Origin: Acidobacteriota bacterium
Lineage (GTDB): Bacteria; Acidobacteriota; Terriglobia; Acidiferrales; UBA7541
Reading direction: 5' to 3'
Assembly (NCBI GenBank): GCA_003225295.1
Contig: QHYZ01000055.1
Span: 1-64,000 of the forward strand
Length of the DNA: 64,000 bases
The translations under genes were made by a program, and so were the position numbers. Under the pieces are notes generated by a model. It saw only the letters and a program-made list of their open reading frames with translations. It made no database searches and had not been told where the DNA came from. Positions 18,616 through 27,377 of this stretch are shown here, in pieces (within the stretch, counting starts at the first letter, position 1; every line of letters begins with the position of its first letter).

Positions 18616-19545
18616 TCAGGGGTTGCCCGTGTCGTGAGCGGAAACAACGCGGCCGTATGGGGATGCACGGCTGAGGCGGTCGAACATTTGATACGCAGCC
18701 GTCGCAATCCGAATGATTGCTTCCCCGCCGTCCTTTTCCCGGTGCAAATAGGTGGTCATCACGCTGATGACGAACGGTCGATTGCCAGTGAAAACGATGC
18801 CGGAGTCATTGCGCACGCCCTCGAGTTCCCCCGGCTTATTGGCTATTCGCAGATCTTCGGGTAATTCTCGCGGGATGTAGCTTTCCTTGTGGATGCTGAG
18901 GAGCTCAAAGAAATCGTCGGTCATCTGCTTATTTAATATTTTTGCGCGATACAAATCTTCCAGCAGCATCATCATCTCGCGCGGCGTAGCGATGTTCTCG
19001 CGGCCTTCTGCGGCGGCCTTCACATCCATCATCTTTCGGCGAAGACGGGTATGCGTCAGGCCAAGCGAATCGAGCAGCGCATTCACGTTTTCCATTCCGA
19101 TGCGGTCAATGATGACATTGGTGGCGGAATTGTCACTAACAGAAATCATCAAAGCGGCAACGTCGCGAAGTGTGAGCCGCGTGACGCCGGGCGTGAGCGC
19201 GCCGGCGACGCCGCTTCCGCCAACGAGATCGGACGATTGCAGCGTGTAGAGGTCGCCGAGTTTGAGTTTGCCCTGCTGCACCTGATGATAGAGTTCGGCG
19301 AGGATGGCGATCTTGATGGAGCTGGCCGTGGGAAGCACTTCATCGGCGTGGAACAAGTATTTCTGCCCGGTGGAGAGATCGAGAATGGCCACCGCCAGAA
19401 CGCCGTCGAGGTTGCGATCGATGTCTTGGATTGCGGCTTCCAGCTTTTGCCAAAGAATTTGCTCTTTCTCCTGCGGCGTTTGCTGCGCCAGCGCAGGAGT
19501 AGGAAGCAGGGCCAACAAGGCAACCGAGAGAATTCGTCTGAGCAC
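18616..19545 (-). CDS. Class A beta-lactamase-like serine hydrolase
   Basis: 309 residues, starting at a GTG five nt after GGAGG; the reading frame continues upstream, but that part is antisense to the next gene. A Sec signal peptide ends at ALA-QQ (residue 20). The nucleophile motif Ser-x-x-Lys is in PTASSIKI (about 73) and the SDN loop in SVSDNSATNV (about 137). The third motif reads Lys-Pro-Gly (NKPGELEGVRNDSG, about 235) where class A enzymes have Lys-Thr/Ser-Gly. In the omega-loop region (KMMDVKAAAEGRENIATP) I cannot place a Glu equivalent to Glu166. It is therefore a periplasmic serine hydrolase of the beta-lactamase fold whose activity on beta-lactams is uncertain. Confidence 0.82.
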   Translation of the reverse strand: MLRRILSVALLALLPTPALAQQTPQEKEQILWQKLEAAIQDIDRNLDGVLAVAILDLSTGQKYLFHADEVLPTASSIKIAILAELYHQVQQGKLKLGDLYTLQSSDLVGGSGVAGALTPGVTRLTLRDVAALMISVSDNSATNVIIDRIGMENVNALLDSLGLTHTRLRRKMMDVKAAAEGRENIATPREMMMLLEDLYRAKILNKQMTDDFFELLSIHKESYIPRELPEDLRIANKPGELEGVRNDSGIVFTGNRPFVISVMTTYLHREKDGGEAIIRIATAAYQMFDRLSRASPYGRVVSAHDTGNP

Positions 19546-19821
19546 GGTGACCTCCGGGTCGGCCGGATTATAAGGCCTAAGCGCGTGGAAAGAACGAAGA
19601 TAAAGGCCGTCCTCTAGAGAAAGAGCAGCTGCACGATGCTTCATTCCGCGTCTGGGGCGTACCGAATGGACAAAGCAAATTTCTTGTTCCTGGAAAGGAA
19701 AGGCAGCCTGGGAGGACAATGAATCATGCACCCATTTGCCTGTGGAAATCCGAACCGGCAGATTTTGGGGCATCAGGCGAAGGAACACCGACCAGCATGG
19801 CAATTTCTGGAGAAAACACTT

Positions 19822-20316
19822 ATGCGCAAAATCATAGCGGGCGCTTTGTTCATGGCTTTGGCAGGAGCGCTCACGGTCGCAGCACCCCAGCGGGACCGCG
19901 ATGACCGGCACGACAATGGCAAACACAAAGGTCAGGAGAAACACGAAGATCGCGGCGATGATCGGCACGACAATGGCAAACACAAGGGCTGGGATAACCC
20001 GCAAAACGCCCACTACCGCAACTGGGATTCCGAACACGACCGCATTCGGCCGGGCCGGGCGTACCCGCATGGCCGCTACGAACACGTGAAAGCGGAGTTT
20101 GTCGCGCGGCGAATCGATTACCGGTCGCGGCGCGTGGTGCTGTACGACAATTCGAACTGGGTGGTTGCCTCGTACGACCTCGATCACTGCCGCGATTGGG
20201 AATGGAACCGCGATCGCGTATACGTCTACGACGACGATCACCACCCCGGCTGGTATTTGCTGTTCAATGCGCGACTCGGACGCTACGTCCACGTCGAGTA
20301 TTTCGGCCTGCAGTAG
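19822..20316 (+). CDS. Small exported charged protein with DRHDNGKHKG repeats
   Basis: 164 residues. The ATG behind CTGGAG gives a clean signal peptide (MRKIIAGALFMALAGALTVA). Immediately after it a 19-residue unit containing DRHDNGKHKG occurs twice (DNA copies starting near 19906 and 19963), making a His/Asp/Lys-rich region of low hydrophobicity. The C-terminal half is Tyr/Arg/Asp-rich: FVARRIDYRSRRVVLYDNSN and VYDDDHHPGWYLLFNARLGR. No family was recognised. The His/Asp clusters could bind metal, which is inference only. It is divergent from the beta-lactamase-like gene and shares a 276-nt intergenic region with it. Confidence 0.62.
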   Translation: MRKIIAGALFMALAGALTVAAPQRDRDDRHDNGKHKGQEKHEDRGDDRHDNGKHKGWDNPQNAHYRNWDSEHDRIRPGRAYPHGRYEHVKAEFVARRIDYRSRRVVLYDNSNWVVASYDLDHCRDWEWNRDRVYVYDDDHHPGWYLLFNARLGRYVHVEYFGLQ

Positions 20317-20365
20317 ATAAGTCGCGCCATAGACGCACATCAATCGGGCGCGGCTGCTCGACAGA

Positions 20366-22597
20366 TCAAAGGTTATCGAGGAAGAATTGAGTGACGCGTT
20401 GCATCAGGACGCGGCGCGCCGGTGGATCGCTGACCCCATGGCCGCGACCGGGAAACGCCAGAACCTCAACGTATTTCCCCGCCGCAATAAGATCGTTAAT
20501 CACCGATAGGGTGTTCGCGAAATGCACGTTGTCGTCGCCGGTTCCATGAGCGATGAGCAGTTTGCCTTTGAGCTGACTGGCATATTTTACCGGTGACGAA
20601 TCTTGATACCCTTTCTCGTTTTTCTGCGGAAGGCCGAGGTAGCGCTCGGTGTAGATGGAATCGTAGTAGCGCCAGTCGGTGACCGGGCCGCCCGCGAAAC
20701 CCACTTTGAAAACATCGCCGGCTTCAAACATGGCGTGCAGCGTCATGTGACCGCCGTAGCTCCATCCCCAGATGCCGATGCGATTGGCATCAACATAGGG
20801 AAGCGACTTGAGATATTCGACGCCGTCGCGCTGGTCGGAAAGCTCCTGTGCGCCCATGCGAAAGTGCAGCGGCGTTTCAAAGGCATGGCCCCGCCCCGCC
20901 GAACCGCGATTGTCCAGGGCAAAAATGATGTAGCCTTTTTGTGCCATGAGCTGGTGCCAAAGGAAGTTGGCGCCACCCCAGGCATTGCGCACAACTTGAG
21001 CGTGAGGACCACCATAGGTATAAACCAACACGGGATATTTCTTTTGAGGATTGAATTCTGGCGGCTTGATGATGCTGGCGTTGAGTTGGACGCCGTCCCG
21101 CGATTTCACGGTGAGAATTTCCATGGAAGAGAGACGGTAGTCCGCAAGCTCGGCGACTTTGTTTTCGTTAATGGTAGCGATACGCGATCCATCGGCGCGG
21201 TAGAGGTCCTGGCGCGGTGGCGTCGCGGTGTTCGAATAGGTGTCGTAGAAAGCGGCAGCATTGGGCGCAAGAACTGCGGTGTGCGTGCCTTCGTCCTTGG
21301 TGAGCCGGGTGAACCCGGTTCCGTCGATGCCCACGCGGTAGAGGTGGCGTTCCAGAGGAGATTTTTCCGCGGCGGTGAAATAGACAAAGCCCTTGGATTC
21401 GTCGACAGCGTCCAGCGATGAGACGTCCCAGTCGCCCTTGGTGAGCTGCGCGAGCTGTTTCCCTTCAAGGTCGTAGAGATAGAAGTGGCGATGGCCGCTT
21501 CGCTCGCTCGACCACAGGAAGCGCCTGCCATCCTTGAGAAAATAGAGATCGTCGCTCACGTTGATCCAATTGGGATCATTTTCGCTGAGAGCGGTGCGGG
21601 TCTTGCCTGTGACGGTGTCGGCAAAAAGGAGATCAAGCATGGTTTGGGTGCGATTCAGGCGCTGAACCGCGAGATGTTTGGAGTCCGGGAGCCAGTTCAC
21701 GCGAGGAATGTAGATGTCGGTTTCCGCTGCAGTGTCCACAGCGCGAGGTTTGCCGCCGCTCAGTGAGGCCACAAAAACGCGTACGACGGGATTGGCGCCC
21801 CCGGCCGTAGGATAACGCTCCATTTCCGCTTCCCCGCTCGGCGAGGAAAAATCGACCAAGGGGTACTGCGAGACTTTGCGTTCGTCCATTTGGAGATAAG
21901 CGATCGCCGAGGAATCCGGCGACCACCAGTACGCGGTCTTGATCTCCAGCTCTTCGGGATAAACCCAATCGAGTTCGCCCTTGCGAATCTCTTCCGTGCC
22001 ACCTTCGGTGATCGCGCGTTCTTTGCCGTCGGCGAGATTGACGAGCCAAAGGTTGTGATCGCGGACAAAACTCACATTTCGCCGATCGGGAGAAATCTTG
22101 ACGTCCGCCAGCGTGGCTTTACCCGCGACCAGCGTGCGCCCCGTTTGCGACTTCACATCCAGCCATGCAAGTGCCGTGGGGCCTTGAAACAGAATGCTCG
22201 CGCCATCGGGCATCCATTGATATTCCGAGGGTGCGCGACGGCCGAGGCCCGTGGCTTGCGTCGGTCTCGAGGTATCCACCGGCAAAATGGATTCCAGTTG
22301 GTCGGCGGCAACGAGCAGACGGCGTTCCCCTGACGTGGCGTCCATCACCCAAAGTTCTGTCTTGGCTTCCTTTCCGGAACCTTTTGTTTCGAAAAAGCTG
22401 AGCTGCTTGCCGTCGGGAGTCCAGGTGAGCCCGCGCGTCAACCGCCCACTCAAGCTCGGCGAAGAATAGATGCGCTCCACGGTGAGCGCCTTGCCTCCGG
22501 CAACCGTCTGAGCCCGTGCCCCGGGCGCAAACCATGCCAGCAGCATCAGGGCGATCAGGTGACAGATCGTCAAAAAAGAGCAACGTCGCGAACCCAT
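20366..22597 (-). CDS. Dipeptidyl peptidase IV, S9B prolyl peptidase family
   Basis: 743 residues with a Sec signal peptide (LIALMLLAWFAPGARA). The N-terminal two thirds form the DPP-IV beta-propeller: ELEIKTAYWWSPDSSAIAYL with the Glu-containing YPEELE segment that anchors the substrate N-terminus. The C-terminal alpha/beta-hydrolase domain has the nucleophile Ser in GWSYGGHMT (about 611), the Asp in GTGDDNVHF (about 687) and the His in GRGHG (about 718). The enzyme removes X-Pro/X-Ala dipeptides and should act in the periplasm on imported peptides. It is a single-gene unit: the stop is 50 nt from the convergent charged-protein gene and 205 nt separate it from HIT upstream. Confidence 0.93.
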   Translation of the reverse strand: MGSRRCSFLTICHLIALMLLAWFAPGARAQTVAGGKALTVERIYSSPSLSGRLTRGLTWTPDGKQLSFFETKGSGKEAKTELWVMDATSGERRLLVAADQLESILPVDTSRPTQATGLGRRAPSEYQWMPDGASILFQGPTALAWLDVKSQTGRTLVAGKATLADVKISPDRRNVSFVRDHNLWLVNLADGKERAITEGGTEEIRKGELDWVYPEELEIKTAYWWSPDSSAIAYLQMDERKVSQYPLVDFSSPSGEAEMERYPTAGGANPVVRVFVASLSGGKPRAVDTAAETDIYIPRVNWLPDSKHLAVQRLNRTQTMLDLLFADTVTGKTRTALSENDPNWINVSDDLYFLKDGRRFLWSSERSGHRHFYLYDLEGKQLAQLTKGDWDVSSLDAVDESKGFVYFTAAEKSPLERHLYRVGIDGTGFTRLTKDEGTHTAVLAPNAAAFYDTYSNTATPPRQDLYRADGSRIATINENKVAELADYRLSSMEILTVKSRDGVQLNASIIKPPEFNPQKKYPVLVYTYGGPHAQVVRNAWGGANFLWHQLMAQKGYIIFALDNRGSAGRGHAFETPLHFRMGAQELSDQRDGVEYLKSLPYVDANRIGIWGWSYGGHMTLHAMFEAGDVFKVGFAGGPVTDWRYYDSIYTERYLGLPQKNEKGYQDSSPVKYASQLKGKLLIAHGTGDDNVHFANTLSVINDLIAAGKYVEVLAFPGRGHGVSDPPARRVLMQRVTQFFLDNL

Positions 22598-22802
22598 CTG
22601 GTCCTCCGAAAGCGCGCCATTCTATCCCGGTGTGGGCATCAAGCGAAATGGGAGAGTGCCGGAGAGCACTCCGAGCCAAATCAGTTGCTGGAGAGAGCGG
22701 TGTAAGCCATGAAAGTCCAGGACCGGCTCATCCAGAAACACTCCACCGTCCATCAAGCCGTCCACCCGAGCCTCCGCGTTACCGCGGCTTCACCATCAAC
22801 AT

Positions 22803-23147
22803 CTAACCCGGAGGCCAGCGGAAATTGCGACCTCCCAGCAAATGCAAATGGAGATGGAAAACGGACTGGCCCGCGCCGCTGCCATTGTTCAACACCGTGC
22901 GGTAGCCTACGAGGAGGTTGCGTTCGCGGGCAAGCTGTGCGGCGACCAGCTGCAACTTGCCTAGAACAAGTTGATCTTCGGATGCGGCTTCAGTCAACGA
23001 CTCGAAATGCTTCCGCGGACAGATCAGGATGTGCGTGGGCGCTTGCGGGCTGACATCCTCGAAGGCGAAGACTTCAGGATCTTCGTAGACCATCTTCGAT
23101 GGAATCTTCTTGGCCGCGATCTTACAGAACAGGCAGTCGGTGCTCAT
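22803..23147 (-). CDS. HIT family protein, HinT-like nucleotide hydrolase
   Basis: 114 residues, the normal size of bacterial HinT. It opens with [19 protein letters not shown] and carries the histidine triad in [11 protein letters not shown] (about 96-106) plus the conserved NNGSGAGQS loop. HinT proteins cleave nucleoside phosphoramidates, with the middle His as nucleophile. The start codon overlaps the stop codon of the upstream rlpA gene (ATGA), so the two are probably translated together, although no shared pathway is obvious. Confidence 0.92.
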   Translation of the reverse strand: MSTDCLFCKIAAKKIPSKMVYEDPEVFAFEDVSPQAPTHILICPRKHFESLTEAASEDQLVLGKLQLVAAQLARERNLLVGYRTVLNNGSGAGQSVFHLHLHLLGGRNFRWPPG

Positions 23148-24031
23148 CGGTTCCCTCCTCCGGGTGGGCCTTCGTCGAGACGCGTAACAAACGGAGTAAA
23201 TCCTTCGCGGTCGTGGAGTTGCTCGCCGAGCTGGCGCGCGGCGTCTTCGCCGGAGATCCTGCCGACGCGCACGCGATAAAACATGCCATCGGGAGAATCA
23301 TATTGCTGAATAAAGATGGGCGAATAGGAGGCGCTGAGCAGGTCGCGGAGCCGTTCGGCGTTGCCGCGATCGCGGAAAGCACCGACCTGCACGGTGAAAA
23401 AACCAGCGATAGGATCGACGCCGCCAAGAACTTCCACGCGCACCGGCACGACCCCGGCGTCAACCGAATCGACCTCTCGCGCAGCGGCGAGAGAGAGATC
23501 GATGATGCGATTATCGACAAACGGGCCGCGGTCGGTAATGCGAACCACCGTGGACTTGCCGTTGTTTAGGTTGGTGACGCGAACCATGGTCTCGAATGGC
23601 AGCGTGCGGTGTGCCGCGGTGAGTTTATACATGTCGTAGATCTCGCCGTTCGAAGCGTGCCGCCCGTGAAACGGTACGCCATACCAGGAAGCGTTGCCTT
23701 CCTCCGTGTAGCCGGAGGGAGCAGGCGCGGGAGCGGGCCTGTTGCGCTTCGCAGTTGCCCCCGGCGCAGGAACTTCGGGGATGCCCGTGGCCCGTTTGGC
23801 AGACTCAGCGGTGTCTGCGGGCGTCTCGGAAGGCTGCGCGGGAGGCCGCTGGCGGCGATCGGCGATCGGTTTGCGCGATGCACAGCCGGGAGAACTGACG
23901 GAGAGGACACCGAGAGTCGAGAGCGCACAGAGAAGAAGTGCTGGCGTGCGTGAATGATTCAGACCACCAGGTTGCCGCTGGGAAACGCGTTTGCGCGAAT
24001 CTAAGGTGAATGTTTCCGGTGAACGGTTCAA
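23144..24031 (-). CDS. rlpA: Septal ring lytic transglycosylase RlpA family lipoprotein with SPOR domain
   Basis: The domain order is lipoprotein signal ([20 protein letters not shown]), a Pro/Ala-rich linker, the RlpA double-psi beta-barrel ([35 protein letters not shown]), and a C-terminal SPOR domain ([20 protein letters not shown]) that binds denuded septal glycan. RlpA cleaves or binds peptidoglycan at the division site. The start is uncertain: no ATG or GTG lies close to the signal peptide. TTG at 24031, just after the upstream gene's stop, is used here; a CTG at 23962 would give a textbook lipoprotein leader; the frame stays open to 24202 but would then overlap the upstream gene. Confidence 0.85.
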   Translation of the reverse strand: MNRSPETFTLDSRKRVSQRQPGGLNHSRTPALLLCALSTLGVLSVSSPGCASRKPIADRRQRPPAQPSETPADTAESAKRATGIPEVPAPGATAKRNRPAPAPAPSGYTEEGNASWYGVPFHGRHASNGEIYDMYKLTAAHRTLPFETMVRVTNLNNGKSTVVRITDRGPFVDNRIIDLSLAAAREVDSVDAGVVPVRVEVLGGVDPIAGFFTVQVGAFRDRGNAERLRDLLSASYSPIFIQQYDSPDGMFYRVRVGRISGEDAARQLGEQLHDREGFTPFVTRLDEGPPGGGNR

Positions 24032-24044
24032 AGCGTCGCCTGGA

Positions 24045-24335
24045 TCATGACGATGGCGGAGGCTGCGCTGCCGGAGGAGGCTCGCCGCTCCGCGCATTGC
24101 GCCCAGCGTTGCGCGCTTCAATCCAAGCGGCCGCCTCGGTGAGCTTTTCGGAAACCTCACGCAAAAACTGCGCCGCTCGCTTTTCCGTTTCGGGCGCGAC
24201 ATCCTCTTTTACAAAACTCTTCACGCGCGCGAGTTCTTCGTCAACTCGCTTGCCAAAATCTTCGAAGTTTCTGATGCTCTTAAGCCGCCCGAATTCTTCG
24301 TCGATGCGCTTGCCGAAATCTTCGAATTTGTCCAT
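24045..24335 (-). CDS. Small coiled-coil protein with a tandem 20-residue repeat
   Basis: 96 residues from the ATG at 24335 ([20 protein letters not shown]). The 20-residue unit FEDFGKR(I/V)DEE(F/L)xR(L/V)KS occurs twice in a row, followed by more heptad-like sequence ([20 protein letters not shown]) and a Pro/Ala/Ser tail. It has no signal peptide and looks like a cytoplasmic coiled coil. A sigma-70-type promoter (TTGCGA, 17 nt, TATAAT) lies 58 nt upstream. It heads a probable minus-strand operon with rlpA and the HIT gene. No family was recognised. Confidence 0.62.
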   Translation of the reverse strand: MDKFEDFGKRIDEEFGRLKSIRNFEDFGKRVDEELARVKSFVKEDVAPETEKRAAQFLREVSEKLTEAAAWIEARNAGRNARSGEPPPAAQPPPSS

Positions 24336-24392
24336 AAGTGCCAGGTCCTCGCAAAAAACCGCCATGCAGAGAAGAAGCGCGGCGACTTGGGT

Positions 24393-24421
24393 ATTATAGG
24401 AACGCGGTGTGCGGGTCGCAA
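24393..24421 (-). promoter_or_regulatory. Sigma-70-type promoter for the coiled-coil/rlpA/HIT operon
   Basis: On the minus strand, -35 TTGCGA (24416-24421) and a perfect -10 TATAAT (24393-24398) are separated by 17 nt. Transcription would start about 50 nt upstream of the coiled-coil gene's ATG. The rhomboid gene reads away on the other strand from 24431. Confidence 0.6.
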
Positions 24422-24430
24422 GGAGGAGAA

Positions 24431-25354
24431 TTGGCGCTTCCCTATCGGTGGCAGTGGCGCGTGGAAAAGTGGAAGAACGCGGTGCAGACATTTTTTGGCG
24501 GAGGTGACCAGCAACCTCGGCCGAAAATATGCCCGGCTTGCGGAGCGCTGGTGGGCATCAGCGCGACGCGCTGCCACGAGTGTGGCGCCAACCTGCGATT
24601 TTCTCTGGCGGCACTGAGCAAGAAGCTTTCCGGACTTTTCGGCGAACAAGAAACTCCGGTGACCTCCGCGCTGCTGGTCGCCAACATTCTGATGTTCGGC
24701 ATCAGTTGGGTGGCCCTCGTCAATGAGGGAGGAGGAGGAGGCTTTCGGATTCTGTGGGGCATGGGCGGCGAGACCGTGTACCGCCTGGGTGCCAGCCATC
24801 CTTTCCCGGTTTTTGTCGGACATGAATGGTGGAGACTGGTTACCGCCATGTTCCTGCATGGCGGGCTGATCCACATCGGATTCAACATGATGTCCTTGAT
24901 GCAACTTGGTCCAGCTTTGGAAGAACTCTATGGTTCTGCGCGTTACCTGTTTCTGTATGTCGCCACAGGGGCTTTTGGCTTCCTGGTCAGCGCTTGGTTT
25001 GGCAACTTCTCGCTGGGGGCAAGCGGCGCGCTCCTGGGGCTGGTCGGAGTAATGCTGGCAATCACCACAAAGCGCGGTGGAGCTTACATGCGAGACTTAC
25101 GGTCAAGGTTGGTCACTTCTGTGGTCATCCTTTTTGTCCTCGGTTTTTCCGGGATGGGGATCGATAACTACGCGCACTTCGCCGGATTGGCGGCGGGATT
25201 TGGGCTCGGAAAGTTGTTTGCCGATCGGCAGCCGATGAATGCCAGTGAACGCCGCACCGCTTATGGGTTGGGATGGCTGGCAGGTATAGTTGTGATTGCA
25301 TGCTTCGCTCTGATGATATTGCATTATCGCGACACTCTGCCCTGGCAGCGGTAG
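24431..25354 (+). CDS. Rhomboid-family intramembrane serine protease with N-terminal zinc ribbon
   Basis: About 307 residues from a TTG directly behind AGGAGGAGAA, the best ribosome binding site in the area; a GTG at 24461 is an alternative. The cytoplasmic N-terminus has a four-Cys zinc ribbon (CPACG, then CHECG, about residues 33-51). Six or seven membrane helices follow, with the rhomboid marks: the L1-loop/TM2 segment HIGFNMMSLMQLGPALEELY, the nucleophile Ser in LGASGALLG (about 198) and the catalytic His in NYAHFAGLAAGFGLG (about 247). Rhomboids cleave membrane proteins inside or near the bilayer. The zinc ribbon may recruit substrate or nucleic acid, which is inference. Confidence 0.88.
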   Translation: MALPYRWQWRVEKWKNAVQTFFGGGDQQPRPKICPACGALVGISATRCHECGANLRFSLAALSKKLSGLFGEQETPVTSALLVANILMFGISWVALVNEGGGGGFRILWGMGGETVYRLGASHPFPVFVGHEWWRLVTAMFLHGGLIHIGFNMMSLMQLGPALEELYGSARYLFLYVATGAFGFLVSAWFGNFSLGASGALLGLVGVMLAITTKRGGAYMRDLRSRLVTSVVILFVLGFSGMGIDNYAHFAGLAAGFGLGKLFADRQPMNASERRTAYGLGWLAGIVVIACFALMILHYRDTLPWQR

Positions 25355-25568
25355 AAAGAAGTTTTAGGACTAGGGTATTCTCGTACGCTGGTTGGCGTTT
25401 CGCCGGCCTTCTTTTTTCGCTTCGAATCCACTCTGGTCATCCTCGCTGGTGCCAGGACACATTCTTTGTTCTACGCGTGCTTTCCTCTTCAACCAGATTT
25501 TTCCGCAGTTTTCTTTTGGTCCAACTCCCCACGTCCCGCAATTTGCGATACTCTTGGTCAAGACAGCA

Positions 25569-25877
25569 ATGGATCCACACTCCATAGTCGTCGTCAGCCT
25601 GCACACACCCAAGGAAAAAGTGTGGGGCGAGCTCCTGACCATCAACCCTTCCGGGGTTACGATCCGCGGTGTTGATTTGAATTCCTTCGATCACTTCATA
25701 CGGCAGATCAATCAGCCCGATGGCGAGCGCATGGGTCTTCCCACCATTTTCTTTCCCATGAACCGCGTCGAGCGCATCTCTCTGGACGAACCCTCCGGCT
25801 CCATCCCCTCGATGAATGAGCTTTTCGCGCGGAAAGTGGGGCGTTCCCTCTCCGACTATCTCGCGCAATTTGCCTGA
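25569..25877 (+). CDS. Small conserved-looking protein of unknown function
   Basis: 102 residues from the ATG giving MDPHSIVVVSLHTPKEKVWG; the frame is open further upstream, but that part has no protein-like character. The sequence has alternating beta strands (VWGELLTINPSGVTIRGVDL), a helix (FDHFIRQINQ) and a C-terminal region (MNELFARKVGRSLSDYLAQ), reading as a compact cytoplasmic domain, perhaps an SH3- or Sm-like barrel by strand pattern only. It lies 21 nt upstream of the phosphatidyltransferase gene and is probably co-transcribed with it. Confidence 0.6.
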   Translation: MDPHSIVVVSLHTPKEKVWGELLTINPSGVTIRGVDLNSFDHFIRQINQPDGERMGLPTIFFPMNRVERISLDEPSGSIPSMNELFARKVGRSLSDYLAQFA

Positions 25878-25898
25878 ACTGCGCTATCCTGAAACACA

Positions 25899-26465
25899 AT
25901 GCAAGGTCGCATTTGGACGGTACCCAATCAAATTACCTTTCTCCGGCTTGGCTTTCTGCCGCTGTTTCTCATACTCATGTCGTACGAGAGGTACCGGTGG
26001 GCTCTGCTCGTTCTGGTGGTCTCGGGGCTATCGGACGGAATCGATGGGCTTCTGGCCCGCAGCCTCAATCAACGTTCCTCTCTCGGTGCGTATCTGGATC
26101 CCATCGCCGACAAGCTCTTGCTCTCTTCTTCATTCCTCATCCTGGCATTCAAGAAGCAGCTCGCCTGGTGGCTCACCATCCTGGTTCTCAGCCGCGACGT
26201 CCTGATCCTCATTGTCGCCGTCGTGATTCTGCTCATCTCCGGCTACCGGCCATTTCCTCCCAGCATTTACGGTAAGCTGACCACCGCCACCGAGATCATC
26301 CTTGTCTTCCTGGTCGTTTTAGGCGCTGCCTATCCCCATTACCATGTGGGTGTGCTTAACCACTTGCTGGTCTATACGGTCACGGTGTTGAGCATCGTAT
26401 CCGGATTCCACTATTCGTTCACCACCGCCCGGCACCTCAGTGGTTCCACTCCTGAAGCCAAGTGA
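25899..26465 (+). CDS. CDP-alcohol phosphatidyltransferase, PgsA-like
   Basis: 188 residues with about five membrane helices. The CDP-alcohol phosphotransferase signature D-G-x2-A-R-x8-G-x3-D-x3-D is complete at about residues 47-72 (SDGIDGLLARSLNQ, then LGAYLDPIADKLL), and the N-terminus PNQITFLRLGFLPLFLILM is typical of PgsA. The likely reaction is transfer of a phosphatidyl group from CDP-diacylglycerol to glycerol-3-phosphate, the committed step to phosphatidylglycerol; the exact acceptor cannot be proven from sequence. It converges on the CoA-transferase gene 13 nt away. Confidence 0.87.
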   Translation: MQGRIWTVPNQITFLRLGFLPLFLILMSYERYRWALLVLVVSGLSDGIDGLLARSLNQRSSLGAYLDPIADKLLLSSSFLILAFKKQLAWWLTILVLSRDVLILIVAVVILLISGYRPFPPSIYGKLTTATEIILVFLVVLGAAYPHYHVGVLNHLLVYTVTVLSIVSGFHYSFTTARHLSGSTPEAK

Positions 26466-26477
26466 AAAGCCGGTCGT

Positions 26478-27149
26478 TCAGATCGGCATGGGCTTAGGGC
26501 CGCCAGGAGGAACGAGCAATAGGGGCTCGCTGAGAGACTGGACGAGGTCCAGCGTGGCGTCGGGAGCGAGTTCCCGGAGCAGGAGGCCGCCAGGAGTAAC
26601 ATCGATCAGGGCGAGCTCGGTGACGATGTGATCGACGACTTCGACGCCGGTGAGCGGGAGCGTGCATTTTTTCAGGATTTTTGGTTTGTTGTCGCGGGTG
26701 GCGTGTTCCATGGCGATGAAGACGCGCTTGGCGCCGGCGACGAGGTCCATGGCGCCCCCCATACCTTTGAGCATTTTTCCGGGGATGGCCCAATTGGCCA
26801 GGGTTCCCTTCTCATCGACCTGCAACGCGCCGAGAACGGTGAGATCGACGTGGCCGCCACGAATCATGGCGAAAGAATCGGCCGAGGAAAAGAAGCAGGT
26901 GCCGGGGAGTTCGGTAATGGTTTCCTTGCCGGCATTGATGAGGTCGGGATCGACTTCGGATTCGAGCGGATAGGGGCCCACTCCGAGCATTCCGTTTTCG
27001 GATTGCAGAATGACATCCATGCCCTTGGGGACGTAATTGGCGACCAGTGTGGGCATGCCGATGCCAAGATTGACGTAGTAACCGTCACGGAGTTCGAGGG
27101 CGATCCGGCGGGCGATGCGTTCGCGTTTTTGGTCTTCGGTCAATGGCAT
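26478..27149 (-). CDS. scoB: 3-oxoacid (succinyl-CoA:acetoacetate type) CoA-transferase subunit B
   Basis: 223 residues, full length for the beta subunit. The catalytic Glu lies in SENGMLGVG (about residue 50), and [18 protein letters not shown] and [19 protein letters not shown] are family signatures. Together with the alpha subunit it exchanges CoA between succinyl-CoA and a 3-oxoacid such as acetoacetate in ketone body or short-chain acid use. The alpha gene lies upstream on the same strand but is separated by 228 nt, whereas these subunits are usually adjacent or overlapping. Confidence 0.92.
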   Translation of the reverse strand: MPLTEDQKRERIARRIALELRDGYYVNLGIGMPTLVANYVPKGMDVILQSENGMLGVGPYPLESEVDPDLINAGKETITELPGTCFFSSADSFAMIRGGHVDLTVLGALQVDEKGTLANWAIPGKMLKGMGGAMDLVAGAKRVFIAMEHATRDNKPKILKKCTLPLTGVEVVDHIVTELALIDVTPGGLLLRELAPDATLDLVQSLSEPLLLVPPGGPKPMPI

Positions 27150-27377
27150 AAAAAATTCTCAGCCATACGTCTTCCGTTGTAAAGAAGAACCGATACCGTC
27201 TCTGCGGGCGATTATCGCTGTCGTCCGTTTGAGCCCAGGATGTTTGCGCTTGTGCCCAGTAAAGTCTCGGCTACTTTTTCGCCATCTCGGTCTTCGGTCA
27301 GGGCCATGGCCAAATCCTCGGGAGCCGGGACCCAGCCCGCGGCCTACAAAGAATCAAAAGATGCCCACGCCTCAAGA

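Noticed and set aside
19546-20343. Upstream extension of the beta-lactamase-like frame by about 265 codons
   Set aside because: It is antisense to the exported charged protein, and a GTG with GGAGG and a signal peptide begins at 19545.
27212-27307. A 31-codon minus-strand frame in the scoA-scoB spacer
   Set aside because: Too short to support as a gene; kept only as a possible trace of scoB duplication.
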